From contig DBFL01000043.1 in assembly GCA_002294285.1 (NCBI GenBank), forward strand, positions 24,226 to 48,373: a stretch of DNA of 24,148 nucleotides, written 5' to 3'. Numbering within the stretch: the first letter of the stretch is position 1; the number at the start of each line of letters is the position of its first letter. The notes under the pieces are model-generated. The model was not told where the DNA came from, searched no databases, and saw nothing but the letters and a program-made list of their open reading frames with translations. The DNA is from Candidatus Neomicrothrix sp. UBA881. GTDB taxonomy: Bacteria > Actinomycetota > Acidimicrobiia > Acidimicrobiales > MedAcidi-G1. Positions 1 through 7,612 of the stretch are shown here, piece after piece. A program made the translations under genes and the position numbers.

Positions 1-54
1 GGAGCTACTGTCGTGGTTGGAGCTGCTGTCGTGGTTGGAGCTGCCGTTGTGGCC
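1..54. repeat. 18-bp tandem repeat coding for AAPTTT
   Basis: Three head-to-tail 18-bp units (1-18, 19-36, 37-54) of the type GGAGCTGCTGTCGTGGTT; the third is more diverged. On the minus strand each unit encodes Ala-Ala-Pro-Thr-Thr-Thr or a close variant in the linker of the lipoprotein. The array may continue beyond the left edge. Copy number in such arrays commonly varies between strains. Confidence 0.8.
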
Positions 55-146
55 GACACGTTTGAATTGACTTCTTCCTGCCCTCCCCCACAGGCAGTAA
101 CAAGAACTATCAAAAAACAGTTAGCACCAAATAATAACCTTTTCAC
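1..146 (-). CDS. Lipoprotein, N-terminal part (runs off left edge)
   Basis: A GTG start at 146 opens a reading frame that stays open to the window edge. The first residues are a textbook lipoprotein signal: MKRLLFGANC, a hydrophobic stretch FLIVLV, then the lipobox LVTAC with the lipidated Cys at residue 19, followed by GGG. After about ten residues the mature part becomes a low-complexity linker of Ala-Ala-Pro-Thr-Thr-Thr units, a tether often seen in lipoproteins of Actinomycetota. A purine-rich AAGGGGG lies about six bases upstream of the GTG. The functional domain is outside the window, so the role (for example a substrate-binding protein) cannot be told. The gene follows the DUF1214-like gene by 55 bp on the same strand. 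Confidence 0.75.
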   Translation of the reverse strand, partial: MKRLLFGANCFLIVLVTACGGGQEEVNSNVSATTAAPTTTAAPTTTVA

Positions 147-201
147 AGTAACCCCCTTGCTAGACCATAGCTTGACTGCATATACGTCTCGCAAAGCGGA
201 A

Positions 202-1401
202 TTAGAGTCCTAGGATCTTTTGCGCAGCTACGTTCCGATTTCTGATAATCTCACTTCTTTCTTCCAGACTGACCTTGCTTGTATCTTCAGGAAGAAACTT
301 TCCGATTTCCTCATAAGGAAAAACTTTAATCGTCGGTTGAGGAAAATCCCGTGCATGAAGCCACCTACCCATGATTGTCAACTGTGAATAGCCAGCTGTA
401 TCAAGCCAATTGTAAACCCCTGGATCTTTAGCTGATATAAGACAACGGAAAACGCCATCTGAGTCGCATTTTGCTTGAAATCCATTTAAAGAGGACTGTC
501 TCCTCCACCAATCCATCGACTCCCAATAGATACTTCCTAGTTGGAATCCCCAGAAATGGCATTCGGGAGGTGTTACTTCTAGTAGAGCAACTTCATCCTG
601 CTTAATTTCTATAGAACCCATCCCATATGAAAGACCTCCATGACCTCCCCAGTCACTCTCTTGTGGGTTTAGAAAAGTGACTGTATTTGGTTTTTCCATA
701 AATGTCCGAATTACCCGATCCCAGAACGTTCCCGCCTCGTCAAGCCATTTGATCAGAAGTTCAGCTTTGTCAACTATTAATTCAGGCCTTTCAGGAGGAG
801 GTGGATACTTAGCCCCGACTCTTTCTATTGTTAAGTCTGCTTTCTGTTCATTTTCCCAGTCATAGAAGAACTGCCTTATACAAACCGACCCTGCATCTGG
901 GTCCAGTTGTATCCAGTTAGTTGAACTGTCTTTTTGCGGAGGCTCCGGACTGAGAATAATCTCAACACTTCCATCTCGTTCAGTCTTTATGTCCGCAAAT
1001 CCTAAATTTCCCGTTCTCTTATAGTTAGGAGCATTTGCAAAATGGGGAGAATGAACCTCAATGTCAAATTGATGAGCAGTTCCTCGGTTTCCAGAAATGC
1101 GATAAGTCGAATCACCCTTAATGCATGCAAAAGAATATAAACCATCGGGAGAATCAATTCCCCACGAATATGAACGATCAGCCCAACGGTCAAAATACGG
1201 GTATTCAGGATCATTTAATTCCATAGCCAACGTTGCGCCCGCTGTTAAATAGCGAGTCATATAAAGCAATCCTGTGGCTCTTTCCAGGGAATTTGGGTCC
1301 GTTGCATGATCATGATAGACAAGTCGACCTAATCTTTTCCAAGCTTCGACTAAGTCATCAAAAATCTCTCCGTCTCTTAATCGATCAATCTCATTTTTCA
1401 T
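202..1401 (-). CDS. DUF1214-like protein of unknown function
   Basis: A 399-residue soluble protein without signal peptide or membrane segment. The stretch YFDRWADRSYSWGIDSPDG (residues about 70-90), the ISGNRGTAHQFD segment soon after, and FWGFQLGSIYWESMDWW in the C-terminal half resemble the DUF1214/DUF1254-type proteins found in mycobacteria and sphingomonads. No catalytic function is established for this family that I can assign. I chose the ATG at 1401 because GGAAG precedes it by six bases and it gives an 11-bp overlap with the upstream SnoaL-like gene, like the other junctions in this chain. An in-frame ATG at 1431 has no ribosome site. The gene is the last of the mscR-led chain, so a role in the same catabolic route is likely but unproven. 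Confidence 0.65.
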   Translation of the reverse strand: MKNEIDRLRDGEIFDDLVEAWKRLGRLVYHDHATDPNSLERATGLLYMTRYLTAGATLAMELNDPEYPYFDRWADRSYSWGIDSPDGLYSFACIKGDSTYRISGNRGTAHQFDIEVHSPHFANAPNYKRTGNLGFADIKTERDGSVEIILSPEPPQKDSSTNWIQLDPDAGSVCIRQFFYDWENEQKADLTIERVGAKYPPPPERPELIVDKAELLIKWLDEAGTFWDRVIRTFMEKPNTVTFLNPQESDWGGHGGLSYGMGSIEIKQDEVALLEVTPPECHFWGFQLGSIYWESMDWWRRQSSLNGFQAKCDSDGVFRCLISAKDPGVYNWLDTAGYSQLTIMGRWLHARDFPQPTIKVFPYEEIGKFLPEDTSKVSLEERSEIIRNRNVAAQKILGL

Positions 1402-1831
1402 TCGTAACTTCCAGAGGCGTATTGGCTTCATTGGCGATTATCGGATTCATATATTCTTTAACTCCACAAATTTTGCCATCTCGAAATCTCCATAACCCTA
1501 TGTAGCTGTTTTGGTATGGCTTGTTGGTAATAGTTGACTTCCCTTCACTGACATATTCTGCGATCAACAAATTGGGATCCAAACATTCGAAGATGTTAGT
1601 GAGTCTCAAAGTGAATTCAAGTTTTCCCATTTGTGGCTTCAGGTAAGAAATAATTTCGTTTATGCCATTTAAGACTTTGGGAGGTTCGCTATAAGGAAGT
1701 TCAAGAACCCAGTCATCTGTATAAAGGGTTGAAAAAATCTCACTATTTCCTCTTCCAATTGAAGAAATTGCAGTCTGTAAGACATCTATGTTTCGTTCTC
1801 TAACTTTTTTGTCATTCAATAATCTCACCAC
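1391..1831 (-). CDS. SnoaL-like / NTF2-fold protein
   Basis: A 146-residue protein with the pattern of the SnoaL/NTF2 cone-shaped fold. It has an N-terminal helix pair, then FSTLYTDDWVLELPY, and near the C-terminus a beta-strand pair with YIGLWRFRDGKICGVKEYMN. This last motif is typical of PhzA/PhzB- and DUF4440-like members. The family includes small-molecule isomerases, cyclases and dehydratases as well as non-catalytic binders, so the substrate cannot be read from sequence. The start codon is GTG at 1831 (a second GTG follows at 1828), with GGAAA just upstream. It overlaps the 3' end of the aldo/keto reductase gene by 20 bp and the DUF1214-like gene by 11 bp, which implies translational coupling. 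Confidence 0.7.
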   Translation of the reverse strand: MVRLLNDKKVRERNIDVLQTAISSIGRGNSEIFSTLYTDDWVLELPYSEPPKVLNGINEIISYLKPQMGKLEFTLRLTNIFECLDPNLLIAEYVSEGKSTITNKPYQNSYIGLWRFRDGKICGVKEYMNPIIANEANTPLEVTNEK

Positions 1832-2798
1832 TTTCCAACCAGATCCTCTCGCTTGCAGAAAGATATATTTCAGCAGAAGCTACATTGTGAGAAGCTTCTG
1901 TTTTGTTTCTAGAAGCGCACAATGCGTATGTTGGAAAATCAGCATGCAGAACCCATGAAACAGCTATCTGTTCAAGTGTGCAATCTTTCTTTATTGCCAG
2001 TTCGATTGCACGTTCACGCCTTGACCAGTTCTTTTCCGAATGATAACAACGAGCCATCTCAGCTAATAAATGAGAACTTGGAGCCTGCATGGTCTCGATG
2101 TCAATTGAAGATGTCAGATAGCCCCCAGCTAAAGTTGACCACGCCAACACCTGGAACTGTTTATCTTTTAACCACTCTCTATCATCATTCGCTGCATCTC
2201 CTGCGATACTCGTTACAGCTTTCCAAGGAGGTTGCTCTTGAGAAACTAAAGACAGGTGCGGACTGAAAACTACCGGCAAAACCCAAGAATTTTTCTTTGC
2301 CGACCCCAAAGCACTTTCTAACCTGTTAATACTCCAGTTAGATACTCCCCATGAGTTGATTAAACCAGCTGAAATCTGTTTATCTACAGCATCTGCAAGT
2401 TCATCAATTGGAATTTCTTCATCATCTCTATGAAAAAGCCAAAGGTCTAAACGATCCGTTCCCATGCGATCCAAGGTTTTCTCTATATCTAATTCAACAC
2501 ATTCTGGCAGAACCCTTGATTCTTCCCAGTTGGGCGGTCCCGGATGACAACCTTTGCCTATAACAATTACTTGATCACGAATATTTCGAGCGTTGATCCA
2601 TCTTCCCAACCGTTCATCACAATTACCATTTTGATCCGCATAAACGAGGCCTGTATCAAAAGCATTGATACCTGAATTCATTACATCATCAAGCAAATCT
2701 TCCCAGTGTTCAACAGATTCCTCACCAAAAAGCGTTGTCGCTCCTTGAATAACTTGAGACATGGGTATTTTAATCCCCGGGATATCCCTATATTCCAT
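1812..2798 (-). CDS. Aldo/keto reductase
   Basis: A 328-residue NAD(P)H-dependent oxidoreductase of the aldo/keto reductase superfamily (TIM barrel). The catalytic tetrad is visible in order: Asp48 and Tyr53 in FDTGLVYADQ, Lys82 in VIGKGCHPG, and His123 in DLWLFHRDD. The segment LINSWGVSNWS is the usual strand before the substrate pocket, and VLAWSTLAGGYL resembles cofactor-side motifs of AKR11/12-like proteins. The ATG at 2798 is preferred over an earlier in-frame start at 2831 because AGGA lies seven bases upstream and the homologous core begins right after it. It overlaps the Gfo/Idh/MocA gene by 11 bp. The carbonyl substrate is unknown; the neighbours suggest a sugar- or diol-like compound. 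Confidence 0.88.
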   Translation of the reverse strand: MEYRDIPGIKIPMSQVIQGATTLFGEESVEHWEDLLDDVMNSGINAFDTGLVYADQNGNCDERLGRWINARNIRDQVIVIGKGCHPGPPNWEESRVLPECVELDIEKTLDRMGTDRLDLWLFHRDDEEIPIDELADAVDKQISAGLINSWGVSNWSINRLESALGSAKKNSWVLPVVFSPHLSLVSQEQPPWKAVTSIAGDAANDDREWLKDKQFQVLAWSTLAGGYLTSSIDIETMQAPSSHLLAEMARCYHSEKNWSRRERAIELAIKKDCTLEQIAVSWVLHADFPTYALCASRNKTEASHNVASAEIYLSASERIWLESGEIIE

Positions 2799-3768
2799 CT
2801 TGTTCCTGACTGTCTGCCGGATAGTTAACACCGATTTGAGTTCTAATCTGGTCCATCAATTGGGCCATGGAATGAGAACACTTCCATGAAACTTTAGGAC
2901 TTTGCGTCAAGCCTTCTGATAAGCATCTCTCTACTTCACGAATCTGATATTCGAATCCGTTGATCTGATGAGTTTTGTTGATCTCCTCATTTTTGGATGC
3001 TTGTTTAAGAAAAGCTTTTTCTGCACACCAGAAATAAGGTATTTCAATCGAACCTGACTCACCTAAAATTAACGCTCCATTTGGTAGCGACAAATTTATA
3101 GCTGAACTTAGTTTCGCCATAGAAGAGTTAGGGTATTGGATCAACATAGACAAATTCGCATCTACGCCATCAGGTGACAGTTCAGCTACTGAAAAAACTT
3201 TCTCTGGACTCGTTTCATACACCAGATCTGCAAGTGTCAAGGGATAAATACCAACATCTAAAAGGCTGCCTCCTGCAAGTTCAGGATTCCACAAACGCGA
3301 TTCAGGTTCATAGGGTGAATTAAAACCCAAGGAGGCTTCAACAAGTTTTGGTTCACCTATATGGCCTTTTTTAATAATAGAAATAACTTCTTCGTAGATA
3401 GGAAGATGTCGAGTCCACATGGCTTCCATCAAGAACGTGTTACTCTTCTCTGCTGCACTTATCATTTTTTCAACTTGTTTTTGATTTACAGCCAAAGGTT
3501 TTTCACATAAAACAGGTACACCGTTTTCTAAAAGAGTTAAAGCTGCATTGCAGTGTTCACTATGGGGTGTCGCTACATATGCTGCATCCAATCCTTCTGA
3601 AAGAGAAACTAAATCCTCTCCTGATTTATCTATACCATTTTTAGCTGCGAAAATAGATGCTCTTTCATGATCACGACCGGCTATTGCAACAACCTGATGA
3701 CCTATTCCTTGTGCAGCATCAATGAAATTAGAGGCGATTTTCCCATGACCGACAATTAACCAACGCAT
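2788..3768 (-). CDS. Gfo/Idh/MocA family oxidoreductase
   Basis: A 326-residue two-domain dehydrogenase. The N-terminal Rossmann fold starts with MRWLIVGHGKIASNF (GxGxxA type). The family signature Glu89-Lys90-Pro91 is present in VLCEKPLAV; its Lys is the usual catalytic residue. The C-terminal domain carries GGSLLDVGIYPLTLA, the GG..D.G.Y.. pattern of dihydrodiol dehydrogenase-like members. Substrates in this family are sugars, inositols, diols and related polyols, with NAD(P) as cofactor. The gene follows mscR by 11 bp and overlaps the aldo/keto reductase gene by 11 bp, so the two oxidoreductases are probably made together and may act in sequence on one substrate. The specific substrate cannot be told. 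Confidence 0.88.
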   Translation of the reverse strand: MRWLIVGHGKIASNFIDAAQGIGHQVVAIAGRDHERASIFAAKNGIDKSGEDLVSLSEGLDAAYVATPHSEHCNAALTLLENGVPVLCEKPLAVNQKQVEKMISAAEKSNTFLMEAMWTRHLPIYEEVISIIKKGHIGEPKLVEASLGFNSPYEPESRLWNPELAGGSLLDVGIYPLTLADLVYETSPEKVFSVAELSPDGVDANLSMLIQYPNSSMAKLSSAINLSLPNGALILGESGSIEIPYFWCAEKAFLKQASKNEEINKTHQINGFEYQIREVERCLSEGLTQSPKVSWKCSHSMAQLMDQIRTQIGVNYPADSQEQDGI

Positions 3769-3779
3769 GAGAGATACTG

Positions 3780-4862
3780 CTAAAACACGACTACAGAACG
3801 AAGAACCTCTCCGCGTTCCATTTTATGAAAAGCTTCTTCAACTTCATCTAAACCGATTGTTTCTGAAACAAAACGGTCAAGCTCAAGACGTCCTTGCAAG
3901 TAGAGATCTATAAGCATTGGAAAGTCACGTGAAGGCAAGCAATCTCCATACCAGGATGATTTCAAAGTTCCGCCTCTGCCAAAAATCTCAATCATTGGAA
4001 GTTCAATTTTCATTTCAGGATTTGGAACACCTACTAATACAACCGTGCCTGCGAGATCTCGAGAATAAAATGCTTGCTCATAAGTGACTGGAAGCCCTAT
4101 AGCTTCAATTGCTACATCTACCCCATTGCCATCTGTTATCTCTCGTATCGCCTCAATTGGGTCAACTTTTGTTGAATCAATAACGTGAGTTGCTCCAAAT
4201 TCTTTGGCCCATTCAAGTTTTTTATCATCTATATCGACAGCGATAATGGTGTGAGCTCCTGCTAGACGTGAACCTTCAATGGCTGCATCACCAACTCCAC
4301 CGCAACCAAAGACTGCGACTGAATCTCCACGGCTAACTTGACCTGTATTCATAGCTGCTCCCAGACCAGCCATTACTCCACAGCCAATAAGACCTGCTAC
4401 CTCAGGTTTAGCAGCAGGGTTTACTTTTGTTGCCTGTCCAGCTGCTACAAGAGTTTTTTCAGCAAAAGCTCCAATACCTAAAGCGGGAGAAAGTTCTTTG
4501 CTATCTAGTGTCATTTTCTGTGTCGCGTTATGGGTTGCAAAACAATTCCAAGGTCTTCCCCTTCGACAAGACCTGCAATGCCCACAAACTGCTCGCCAAT
4601 TGAGAATTACAAAATCTCCTGGATTTAGATCAGAAACTCCTTCACCAACTTCTTCCACAATGCCGGCCGCTTCATGCCCCAGAAGAAATGGAAATTCGTC
4701 ATTGATAGCACCCTCTCGATAATGCAGATCCGTATGACAAACCCCACATGCCTTAACATCAATCAGAACTTCACCAGGACCAGGATTTGGAACTTCAATC
4801 ATTTCGATTGCAACTGGATCTCCTTTGCTCTTCGCAACAACTCCTTTTACTTTATGAACCAT
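3780..4862 (-). CDS. mscR: S-(hydroxymethyl)mycothiol dehydrogenase
   Basis: A 360-residue zinc-dependent medium-chain dehydrogenase that oxidises the adduct of formaldehyde and mycothiol, S-hydroxymethyl-mycothiol, to S-formyl-mycothiol with NAD. Catalytic zinc ligands are visible as Cys42 (CGVCHTD), His63-Glu64 (GHEAAG) and Cys161 (GCGVMAG). The structural zinc set is Cys93, Cys96, Cys99 and Cys107. The NAD site is GCGGVG at 186-191. The segments [20 protein letters not shown] and [11 protein letters not shown] match what I recall of mycobacterial MscR almost word for word. AAGGGG precedes the start; ATG at 4862 follows directly on a GTG at 4865, and either could be used. This gene implies that the host makes mycothiol. 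It leads the chain of oxidoreductase genes, so that route, or another pathway in the cell, produces formaldehyde. Confidence 0.92.
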   Translation of the reverse strand: MVHKVKGVVAKSKGDPVAIEMIEVPNPGPGEVLIDVKACGVCHTDLHYREGAINDEFPFLLGHEAAGIVEEVGEGVSDLNPGDFVILNWRAVCGHCRSCRRGRPWNCFATHNATQKMTLDSKELSPALGIGAFAEKTLVAAGQATKVNPAAKPEVAGLIGCGVMAGLGAAMNTGQVSRGDSVAVFGCGGVGDAAIEGSRLAGAHTIIAVDIDDKKLEWAKEFGATHVIDSTKVDPIEAIREITDGNGVDVAIEAIGLPVTYEQAFYSRDLAGTVVLVGVPNPEMKIELPMIEIFGRGGTLKSSWYGDCLPSRDFPMLIDLYLQGRLELDRFVSETIGLDEVEEAFHKMERGEVLRSVVVF

Positions 4863-4994
4863 CACACAACCCCTTAATAATCATTTAAAAGACGCTACAC
4901 CCGCTGATAAGTGACTTCCCAAATCCGCTTAGTAAGTAATTGTTATAAACCGTAACTTGCACTTAAATTAGGAGTAGATAATGTTCTGTGTTTT

Positions 4995-5435
4995 CTATAT
5001 TTCAAATCTGTAAATATTTGTATCTCTTTGAACAAAACCTAAACGTTTATAAAGACGATTTGCGGCTTCACGTGAGGGTCTCGAGGTCAAATCCACAGTA
5101 TTAACCCCAAGTTTTTCAGCAACGCCAATTGCGTGTTGATTCATCACTTTTCCAATACCATTACTTCGGAATTTTTTATCGACCACAACGTCTTCAATCC
5201 AAGCTCTTTTGCCTGTTGGAATGTCAAAAACGACTAACGTTAATGAACCAACTATTTCTCCATCAATAAAAGCGGCCAGCAGTATTGATGAATCAGAAGA
5301 AACTATCTCTTCCAGGGTCGAACGATCTGGTGGTGGATTAGAGGTTGACAACTGGGGAACCAAAAGGTTCATAGCTGAAACAAGAGCATCATCGACTTTT
5401 ACAATTTCTTTAACTGTGATTTCTTTTTCACTCAT
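4995..5435 (-). CDS. GNAT-family N-acetyltransferase
   Basis: A 146-residue acetyl-CoA-dependent acyltransferase of the GNAT fold. Motif A is clear: IEDVVVDKKFRSNGIGK, with the RxxGxG pyrophosphate-binding loop at RSNGIG. Motif B follows with DLTSRPSREAANRLYKRLGF, the usual C-terminal AxxLYxxxGF pattern. No extra domain is present, and the acceptor (small amine, antibiotic or protein) cannot be predicted. No Shine-Dalgarno sequence precedes the ATG at 5435, so the mRNA may be leaderless. It is divergent from PAC2 over 73 bp that hold a perfect palindrome, and it lies 132 bp upstream of mscR on the same strand. That gap holds no other gene. Confidence 0.85.
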   Translation of the reverse strand: MSEKEITVKEIVKVDDALVSAMNLLVPQLSTSNPPPDRSTLEEIVSSDSSILLAAFIDGEIVGSLTLVVFDIPTGKRAWIEDVVVDKKFRSNGIGKVMNQHAIGVAEKLGVNTVDLTSRPSREAANRLYKRLGFVQRDTNIYRFEI

Positions 5436-5480
5436 TACTACAAGCTTAGATTATTAGATTACGAATGTTGGGTCGCGTAG

Positions 5481-5496
5481 TATCGGATATCCGATA
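5481..5496. promoter_or_regulatory. Perfect 16-bp palindrome, candidate operator
   Basis: TATCGGATATCCGATA reads identically on both strands. It lies in the 73-bp divergent region, ending 12 bases before the PAC2 start and beginning 45 bases from the GNAT start. A dyad of this length in such a short divergent region suggests a binding site for a dimeric regulator. The regulator is not identifiable from sequence. Confidence 0.4.
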
Positions 5497-5508
5497 GCCT
5501 CCGTTTGA

Positions 5509-6384
5509 ATGGCTTCGAAATTTATTCAATGGACTAATCAGGAACTTCTAGAAGAACTTAGTGGCCCTGTAGTTATTACCGCTTTTGAAGGATGGAATGA
5601 TGCCGGTGAAGCTTCTACAAGTGCCTTGCGGTACTTTCAGGAACGGTTCAATGCCACTGAGATCGGAACTATTGAATCAGAGGAGTTCTACGATTTCACT
5701 ATCTCTCGCCCCGTGATCCAAATTCCTGATGACAAACGCGAGATCTTGTGGCCGTCAACAAAAATTTATGCAACAAAGGTGTCTGGTTCGGAACATGATT
5801 TGGTGATTGTTATTGGACACGAACCACAACTTCGTTGGCGAACCTTCACCGAGCAAATAGCTGAAATAACCTCAATGGTGAACAGCCACATGGTGGTAAC
5901 TCTTGGTTCGCTTCTAACTGATATACCACACAGCAGGCCTGTAAAAGTTTTTGGTTCTACAGATGATTCAGATTTAGCTAAGAAGCTAAACCTTAATCCT
6001 TCAACTTATGAAGGGCCGACGGGAATAGTAGGGGTAATTAACAATATTCTCCGTCAAAAAGGAATTTCAAATATGTCCTTATGGGCGGGAGTTCCTTCTT
6101 ATGTCTCTGGAGCCAACTCTCCTAAAGCAGCCCTCGCTTTAGTTGAGAGATTGGCAGAAGTCCTTCAAATGGGAATAGCTTGCACAGATTTGGAAATAGC
6201 TTCCGCTGCTTACGAAAGACAAATAAATGAATTAGTCGCAGAAGACATCGAGACCGCCGAATACGTCAACCAGCTTGAAGAGGACTTCGATAAACACTTA
6301 GATGTTGACGAACAAAATAGTAACCCTGAACTGCTGGTTAGCGAAGTAGAGGCTTTTCTTAGAAATCAGACTGGGCAAACATAA
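5509..6384 (+). CDS. PAC2 family protein
   Basis: A 291-residue protein of the PAC2 (proteasome assembly chaperone 2-like) family common in Actinomycetota. Family hallmarks are the N-terminal VVITAFEGWNDAGEASTSAL segment, the FTISRPVIQ strand, LVIVIGHEPQLRWRTF, and the glycine-rich GPTGIVGVINNI followed by LWAGVPSYVSGANSPKAAL. The C-terminal roughly 70 residues are acidic and predicted helical. The archaeal and eukaryotic relatives help assemble the 20S proteasome; the bacterial role is not settled, and no proteasome gene is in this window. No clear Shine-Dalgarno site precedes the ATG. It is a single plus-strand gene between minus-strand genes, and ends in a terminator shared with the convergent NUDIX gene. 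Confidence 0.88.
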   Translation: MASKFIQWTNQELLEELSGPVVITAFEGWNDAGEASTSALRYFQERFNATEIGTIESEEFYDFTISRPVIQIPDDKREILWPSTKIYATKVSGSEHDLVIVIGHEPQLRWRTFTEQIAEITSMVNSHMVVTLGSLLTDIPHSRPVKVFGSTDDSDLAKKLNLNPSTYEGPTGIVGVINNILRQKGISNMSLWAGVPSYVSGANSPKAALALVERLAEVLQMGIACTDLEIASAAYERQINELVAEDIETAEYVNQLEEDFDKHLDVDEQNSNPELLVSEVEAFLRNQTGQT

Positions 6385-6420
6385 ATCTTTCAGAAGTCTG
6401 GAAAAACTTCTGAAAGATTT
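6383..6420. terminator. Shared bidirectional terminator hairpin
   Basis: A perfect 15-bp inverted repeat (arms 6383-6397 and 6406-6420) with an 8-base loop sits where the PAC2 and NUDIX genes converge. Each arm begins or ends in AAA/TTT, so transcripts in both directions end the stem with U residues. The left arm begins inside the PAC2 stop codon, and most of the hairpin lies within the last codons of the NUDIX gene, so one element serves as coding sequence and terminator. Confidence 0.8.
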
Positions 6421-7118
6421 TCATCATCGTTTTCATGTAACCAAACAGGCTCACGAGGCCTATCGAACATTACTTCTACGTTTTCACCTCTGATGGCTGC
6501 AAATGCATGTGACGCCCACCTTTGTGGCGAAACAGTTTCTTTTGGTAATGAATCTTCGCTGAAAAAACCGACATCGCGACACTCTAAAGGATGAGGTTTC
6601 AAAGTTCCACCTGTCATTCGGCAATGGAAAACAAGCGAATAGAGGGGTATTCCGGTGAAACCCAGCCTCATTCCGTCGAGAATAGAAATGGGTTTCACTA
6701 CTTCACATTCGATACCTGTCTCTTCAGCGACTTCTTTTACTACCACCTCCGAGGCTGAGTAACCTATGTCTGCCCATCCAGTTGGGTAAAGCCATCTTCC
6801 TGAATCCGCTCTTTGGACAAGCAGAATTTCTCCATCGTCATTTCCGACAACAGCACCAACAGTTATTTTTGGAGTTGCGTAGCCTGGTGTTCCTTCAATT
6901 ACTGAATCAAGCCAACTTTCATATAACTCATCTGGATTTGAGGTGTTGCCTTTAGCATGCTGTTTAATATCTGCGGCTACTTTTAGAATCTCTTCATATC
7001 GCTCGCGTTCATATAAAACTTCGGTGAATGCGAGTCCTGTTCGGGCGATACCTGCAATGGTTTCCGCCCATCTCAATAAATCTTGTTTGGTCACTGCTTC
7101 TGAAGGCGTTTCAGACAT
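6390..7118 (-). CDS. NUDIX hydrolase with N-terminal helical domain
   Basis: A 242-residue pyrophosphohydrolase. Residues 10-75 form a helical region like the NUDIX_N_2 domain found in front of hydrolases acting on nucleoside diphosphates linked to another moiety (ADP-ribose, CDP-choline and similar). The NUDIX box spans Gly114 to Ile136 and ends KEVAEETGI, so the metal-binding Glu residues of RExxEExG are kept, with Lys replacing Arg. The Glu usually at box position 7 is Tyr120, a replacement I believe is tolerated in this subgroup. The exact substrate is uncertain. The ATG at 7118 has no Shine-Dalgarno site. Its 5' end and upstream region (7066-7173) are duplicated at 7560-7667. The last codons form half of the shared terminator. 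Confidence 0.85.
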   Translation of the reverse strand: MSETPSEAVTKQDLLRWAETIAGIARTGLAFTEVLYERERYEEILKVAADIKQHAKGNTSNPDELYESWLDSVIEGTPGYATPKITVGAVVGNDDGEILLVQRADSGRWLYPTGWADIGYSASEVVVKEVAEETGIECEVVKPISILDGMRLGFTGIPLYSLVFHCRMTGGTLKPHPLECRDVGFFSEDSLPKETVSPQRWASHAFAAIRGENVEVMFDRPREPVWLHENDDENLSEVFPDF

Positions 7119-7173
7119 ATAACCAAGGTAGAGCAACCAGAGCGATTCGTCACAAAAAATTTGTAAATCAGTC
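7066..7173. repeat. 108-bp direct repeat, copy A
   Basis: This segment aligns without gaps to 7560-7667; by hand I count 21 mismatches in 108 positions (about 81% identity). It covers the first 17-18 codons of the NUDIX gene, its upstream region, and the stop codon of the PGPGW gene. The central 20 bases CATATAACCAAGGTAGAGCA (7116-7135) are identical in both copies; they hold the NUDIX start codon and probably its promoter or leader. Confidence 0.9.
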
Positions 7174-7539
7174 CAGGAATACCACCCAAACTGAAAACGC
7201 TACGCCCGCTAATGCAAGAACAACTATGGTGGCGATTGTGGACCTCGGCAACCGGCCTTCACTATCGCTAGGTAACCGGCGCCGCACTATTTGAAGAAGG
7301 CGATCGGCCCAGGCAACATCTCTGCTGAGAACGCCGAGACCAATAGCGACAACCAACAGACCGGGCCCAGGTAGCGGTATCAAAATAACGCCAAGAACTG
7401 TTATAAACGATCCCGTAGTGATGCGGAAAAGGCGGGTGGCGACACCACGGCGAGCTTCCTGTCGAGTTTCTTCGCGGTATCCAGTCTCGAATTCTGCCTC
7501 TATCGCTGCTTCTTCAAAACGGTTCTCTTCTTCACTCAT
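7168..7539 (-). CDS. PGPGW-type membrane protein (TIGR02611-like)
   Basis: A 123-residue protein with a charged N-terminal third rich in Glu and Arg, then two predicted membrane segments: TTGSFITVLGVILIPLPG and, near the C-terminus, STIATIVVLALAGVAF. Between them PLPGPGLLVVAIGLGVLSR is the signature of the actinobacterial PGPGW family; the function is unknown. By my count 7201-7500 has 166 G or C in 300 bases (55%), against roughly 33-43% in short flanking samples. The whole gene lies between two 108-bp direct repeats, and its stop codon is in one of them. The start overlaps by 8 bp the end of a 26-codon NUDIX-like fragment, which could couple translation. Together this suggests a later insertion. 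Confidence 0.82.
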   Translation of the reverse strand: MSEEENRFEEAAIEAEFETGYREETRQEARRGVATRLFRITTGSFITVLGVILIPLPGPGLLVVAIGLGVLSRDVAWADRLLQIVRRRLPSDSEGRLPRSTIATIVVLALAGVAFSVWVVFLD

Positions 7540-7612
7540 TAGGATTTCTCTTATTAATAGCCCATCTCATTAGATCTTGTTCGGCCGTTGCTTCTAGAGA
7601 CATTTCTAACAT
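7532..7612 (-). pseudogene. Duplicated NUDIX 5' fragment (26-codon ORF)
   Basis: Within direct-repeat copy B, an ATG at 7612 corresponds exactly to the NUDIX start at 7118 (offset 494). It opens a 26-codon frame reading MLEMSLEATAEQDLMRWAIN and so on, clearly related to the NUDIX N-terminus MSETPSEAVTKQDLLRWAE. Similarity ends at the repeat border and the frame stops with a TGA that overlaps the ATG of the PGPGW gene. It is best seen as a remnant of a duplicated gene start that may now serve as a leader peptide for PGPGW. Confidence 0.7.

Noticed and set aside
13..213. Plus-strand 66-codon ORF at the left edge
   Set aside because: Its repeats are the antisense of the AAPTTT linker; the minus strand has a start, signal peptide and lipobox.
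4970..5013. Ten-codon plus-strand ORF at 4981 with AGGAG upstream
   Set aside because: Very short, antisense to the GNAT 3' end, with no supporting feature.
7174..7559. Insertion sequence between the 108-bp repeats
   Set aside because: No transposase and no terminal inverted repeats; the only gene is the PGPGW membrane protein.
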